Assembly (NCBI RefSeq): GCF_000003605.2
Contig: NW_003134283.1
Location: forward strand, 1 to 64,000
Length of the DNA: 64,000 nucleotides
Origin: Saccoglossus kowalevskii
Lineage: Eukaryota; Hemichordata; Enteropneusta; Harrimaniidae
Direction: 5' to 3'
The stretch's first letter is position 1. The number at the start of each line of letters is the position of its first letter. The notes below the pieces were generated by a model that had not been told where the DNA came from, made no database searches, and saw nothing but the letters and a program-made list of their open reading frames with translations. Below are positions 62,262-64,000 of the stretch, in pieces. A program made the translations under genes and the position numbers.

Positions 62262-63194
62262 CGTGCCGACGACATAAACAACTTGTTCTTGAAAATTAGA
62301 AGGATTTTGAAAACTTTTTATTAAATTAAAATAGTTACAACAATTCCGCGATTTTCCACTATAAATGATTGACATCACTGTAAGAAAGAATGCAGGAACG
62401 TTGTTTTATATGTTTTACATGTGTGTGATGAAAAAAATTCAACAGCTTGTTTACTGAGGAGTCTCCCATGCAAGTACTAAACACGCCCGATTGTGCTTTA
62501 CTTTAAACATTTGTCGGTGACCTAACCACACGGCTGCATGGATTATTTAAAATTAAGCCGATTTGGCGGCTATTTTATGTTTTTGCATGTTTTAAAATCG
62601 ATATGGCTGGCACAGGTAACTTCTAGAATTGACGTATGACCTCTAAATACTTGGAGCAACAGTACGGTAATTTAACAGTATTGAAAAAAATATTTATTCA
62701 CATTTTCGAACTTTTAACTACGAGACTTGTTAATATGAAATCACCGGAACCAAATCCGAATGAAACTACCAACTTTACAATCGCTTTTCACAACTTTGTA
62801 ACTAATTTTTGTCGATTTTTCGGTTGGCTGTTGTGATAATCTGCTTATATATGAGGCATTATCGATACATTTACTTAATGTTTTCAACATTTAACTGCGG
62901 GGTTCTCATTACAATGACTTAGGATAAATATACAAGCTTCTTCGCCAACATTTCGTTCGTTTTGTCAACTTTGCACCCTGTTTTCTAACAGTTTACAGTC
63001 AGCTCATGTGAACATCTATAGGCAGCTTTCAACTGATTTTATCAAATTTGTCGACTTTACAACTGCGCATTTCTATATGCCAACAACTTAGGTCATACAT
63101 ACAAATACATCTACCAACTTTGTAATAATTTTGCACAACTTTGCAATCACTTTAAACAACTTTGAACGGTGTGTTAACAGCTTAAAACCCACTA
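62262..63194 (+). repeat. Monomer U66 (933 bp)
   Basis: The core is altered (CCCAGTACGTGCC). Has ATCACTGTAAG, CACACGGCTGC and TTGACGTATGACC as in U41 and U42, then GAAATCACCGGAACC as in U6. GAGCAACAG opens a variant 66-codon frame. The dyad is damaged (CTCATTACAATGAC). Confidence 0.93.
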
Positions 63195-64000
63195 CGTGCC
63201 GACGACATAAACAACTTGTTCTTGAAAATTAGAAGGATTTTGAAAACTTTTTATTAAATTAAAATAGTTACAACAATTCCGCGATTTTCCGCTATAAATG
63301 ATTGACATCACAGTAAGAAAGAATGCAGGAACGTTGTTTTATATGTTTTGCATGTGTGTGATGAAAAAAAAATCAACAGCTTGTTTACTGAGGGAGTCTC
63401 CCATGCAAGTACTAACCACGCCCGATTGTGCTTTAATTTAAACATGTGTCAGTGAACTAAACACACAGCTGAATGGATTATTTGAAATTAAGCCGAATTG
63501 GTGGCTATTTCATGTTATTGGAAGTTTTGAAATCGATATCGCTGGCACAGGTAACTTCTAGAATTGACCTATGACCTCTACATACTTGGAGTAACAGTAC
63601 GGTAACTTAACAGTATTTAAAAAAATATTTATTCACATTTTCGAACTTTTACCTATGAGACTTGTTAATATGATATCACAGGTACCAATTCCGAATGAAA
63701 CTACCAACTTTACAATCCCTTTTCACAACTTTGTAACTAATTTTTGTCGATTTTTCGGTTGGCTGTTGTGATAATCTGCTTATATATGAGGCATTATCGA
63801 TACACTTACCTAATGTTTTCAATATTCAACTGCGGGGTTGTCATTACAATGACTTAGGATAAATATACAAGCTTCTTCGCCAACATTTCGTTCGTTTTTT
63901 CAACTTTGCACACTGTTTTCTAACAGTTTACAGTCAGCTCATGTGAACATCTATAGGCAGCTTCCAACTGATTTTATTAAATTTGTCGACTTTACAACTG
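63195..64000 (+). repeat. Partial monomer U67 (806 bp, group E)
   Basis: Third copy of the rare group E form, closest to U10 (AAACATGTGTCAG, CAGTCAGCTC, AATCCCTTTTCAC, TACACTTACCTAATG). Cut by the window end about 70 bp before the place where U10 and U14 carry the short-unit join. Confidence 0.93.

Larger units (their letters stand above)
1..64000 (+). repeat. Satellite array, ~936-bp monomer, head to tail
   Basis: The whole window is a direct tandem repeat. The landmark CGTGCCGACGACATAAAC or a near match recurs 67 times; the modal spacing is 936 bp and 62 of 66 spacings are 926-943 bp. All units share one orientation, and no foreign insert was seen. Neighbouring units differ mostly by scattered substitutions and 1-6 base indels. 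Every stretch of more than 300 bases without a gene in this window is this satellite. The family is not one I recognise. A location in centromeric or other heterochromatin is inferred from array size and lack of genes, not shown by the sequence. Confidence 0.97.

Noticed and set aside
1-64000. CRISPR array or rDNA-type gene repeat
   Set aside because: The repeat is 936 bp with no unique spacers, and no rRNA, tRNA or histone sequence is recognisable in the monomer.

Overview
The window is one uninterrupted satellite array. A monomer of about 936 bp is repeated head to tail, always in the same orientation, from the first base to the last. Using the landmark CGTGCCGACGACATAAAC as unit start, I counted 67 landmarks, from 256 to 63195. 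Sixty-two of the 66 landmark-to-landmark distances fall between 926 and 943 bp, with 936 the commonest value. The other four (starting at 2130, 8919, 13020 and 35832) are longer because each holds an extra partial unit. I found no protein-coding gene, tRNA, rRNA, transposon or CRISPR array, and no unique sequence. The sequence is roughly two thirds A+T by eye.

Such an array points to a eukaryotic genome, probably pericentromeric, centromeric or another heterochromatic block. I do not recognise the family and cannot name the organism. CpG is not depleted: about 29 per monomer in a hand count, close to expectation. That argues against a heavily methylated germline and fits many invertebrates. 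A perfect nuclear-receptor DR1 motif in most monomers would have meaning only in an animal, but that is inference.

Layout of a monomer, offsets from the landmark: 0-100, GC-richer conserved core followed by A/T tracts; about 150-330, the most variable block, which defines haplotype groups A to E; about 370, DR1 motif (two TGACCT one base apart); about 510-570, tract A, T-runs spaced by the DNA helical repeat; about 648, a 14-bp dyad GTCATT-AC-AATGAC; about 856-910, tract B, five CTTT runs spaced 11, 10, 11 and 10 bp, a diverged relative of tract A. Tract B lies just upstream of the next core.

Haplotype groups in the variable block: A (CAGCTCGATTACTGAGGGAG, CACAGCTGCATGG or GCACGG); B (ACGCACGATTG, GGTATCCTAACC, GTGCATCAA); C (ACCAGGCCCG, CACATAGCTGCAAGG, GCCGAATTGG; subgroup C2 also has GAATTCATCTATGACC); D (CACAGGTGCATGAATTATTTG or GCGTGAATT); E (GAATTGGTGGC, TTGGAAGTTTT). 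Groups are intermixed along the array. Some neighbours are near-identical twins, and some rare variants recur 17 to 57 kb apart. This is the pattern expected from unequal exchange and gene conversion, with no fixed higher-order repeat across the window.

Points most worth a second look: the helically phased tracts and the junctions that fall in them; the multiplied DR1 element; the conserved core and dyad as possible protein-binding sites; a short unit made by a join at CAACTTT that occurs twice and is predicted again about 70 bp beyond the window end; a fold-back junction near 36.27 kb; and clusters of one-base indels that look like local consensus errors.
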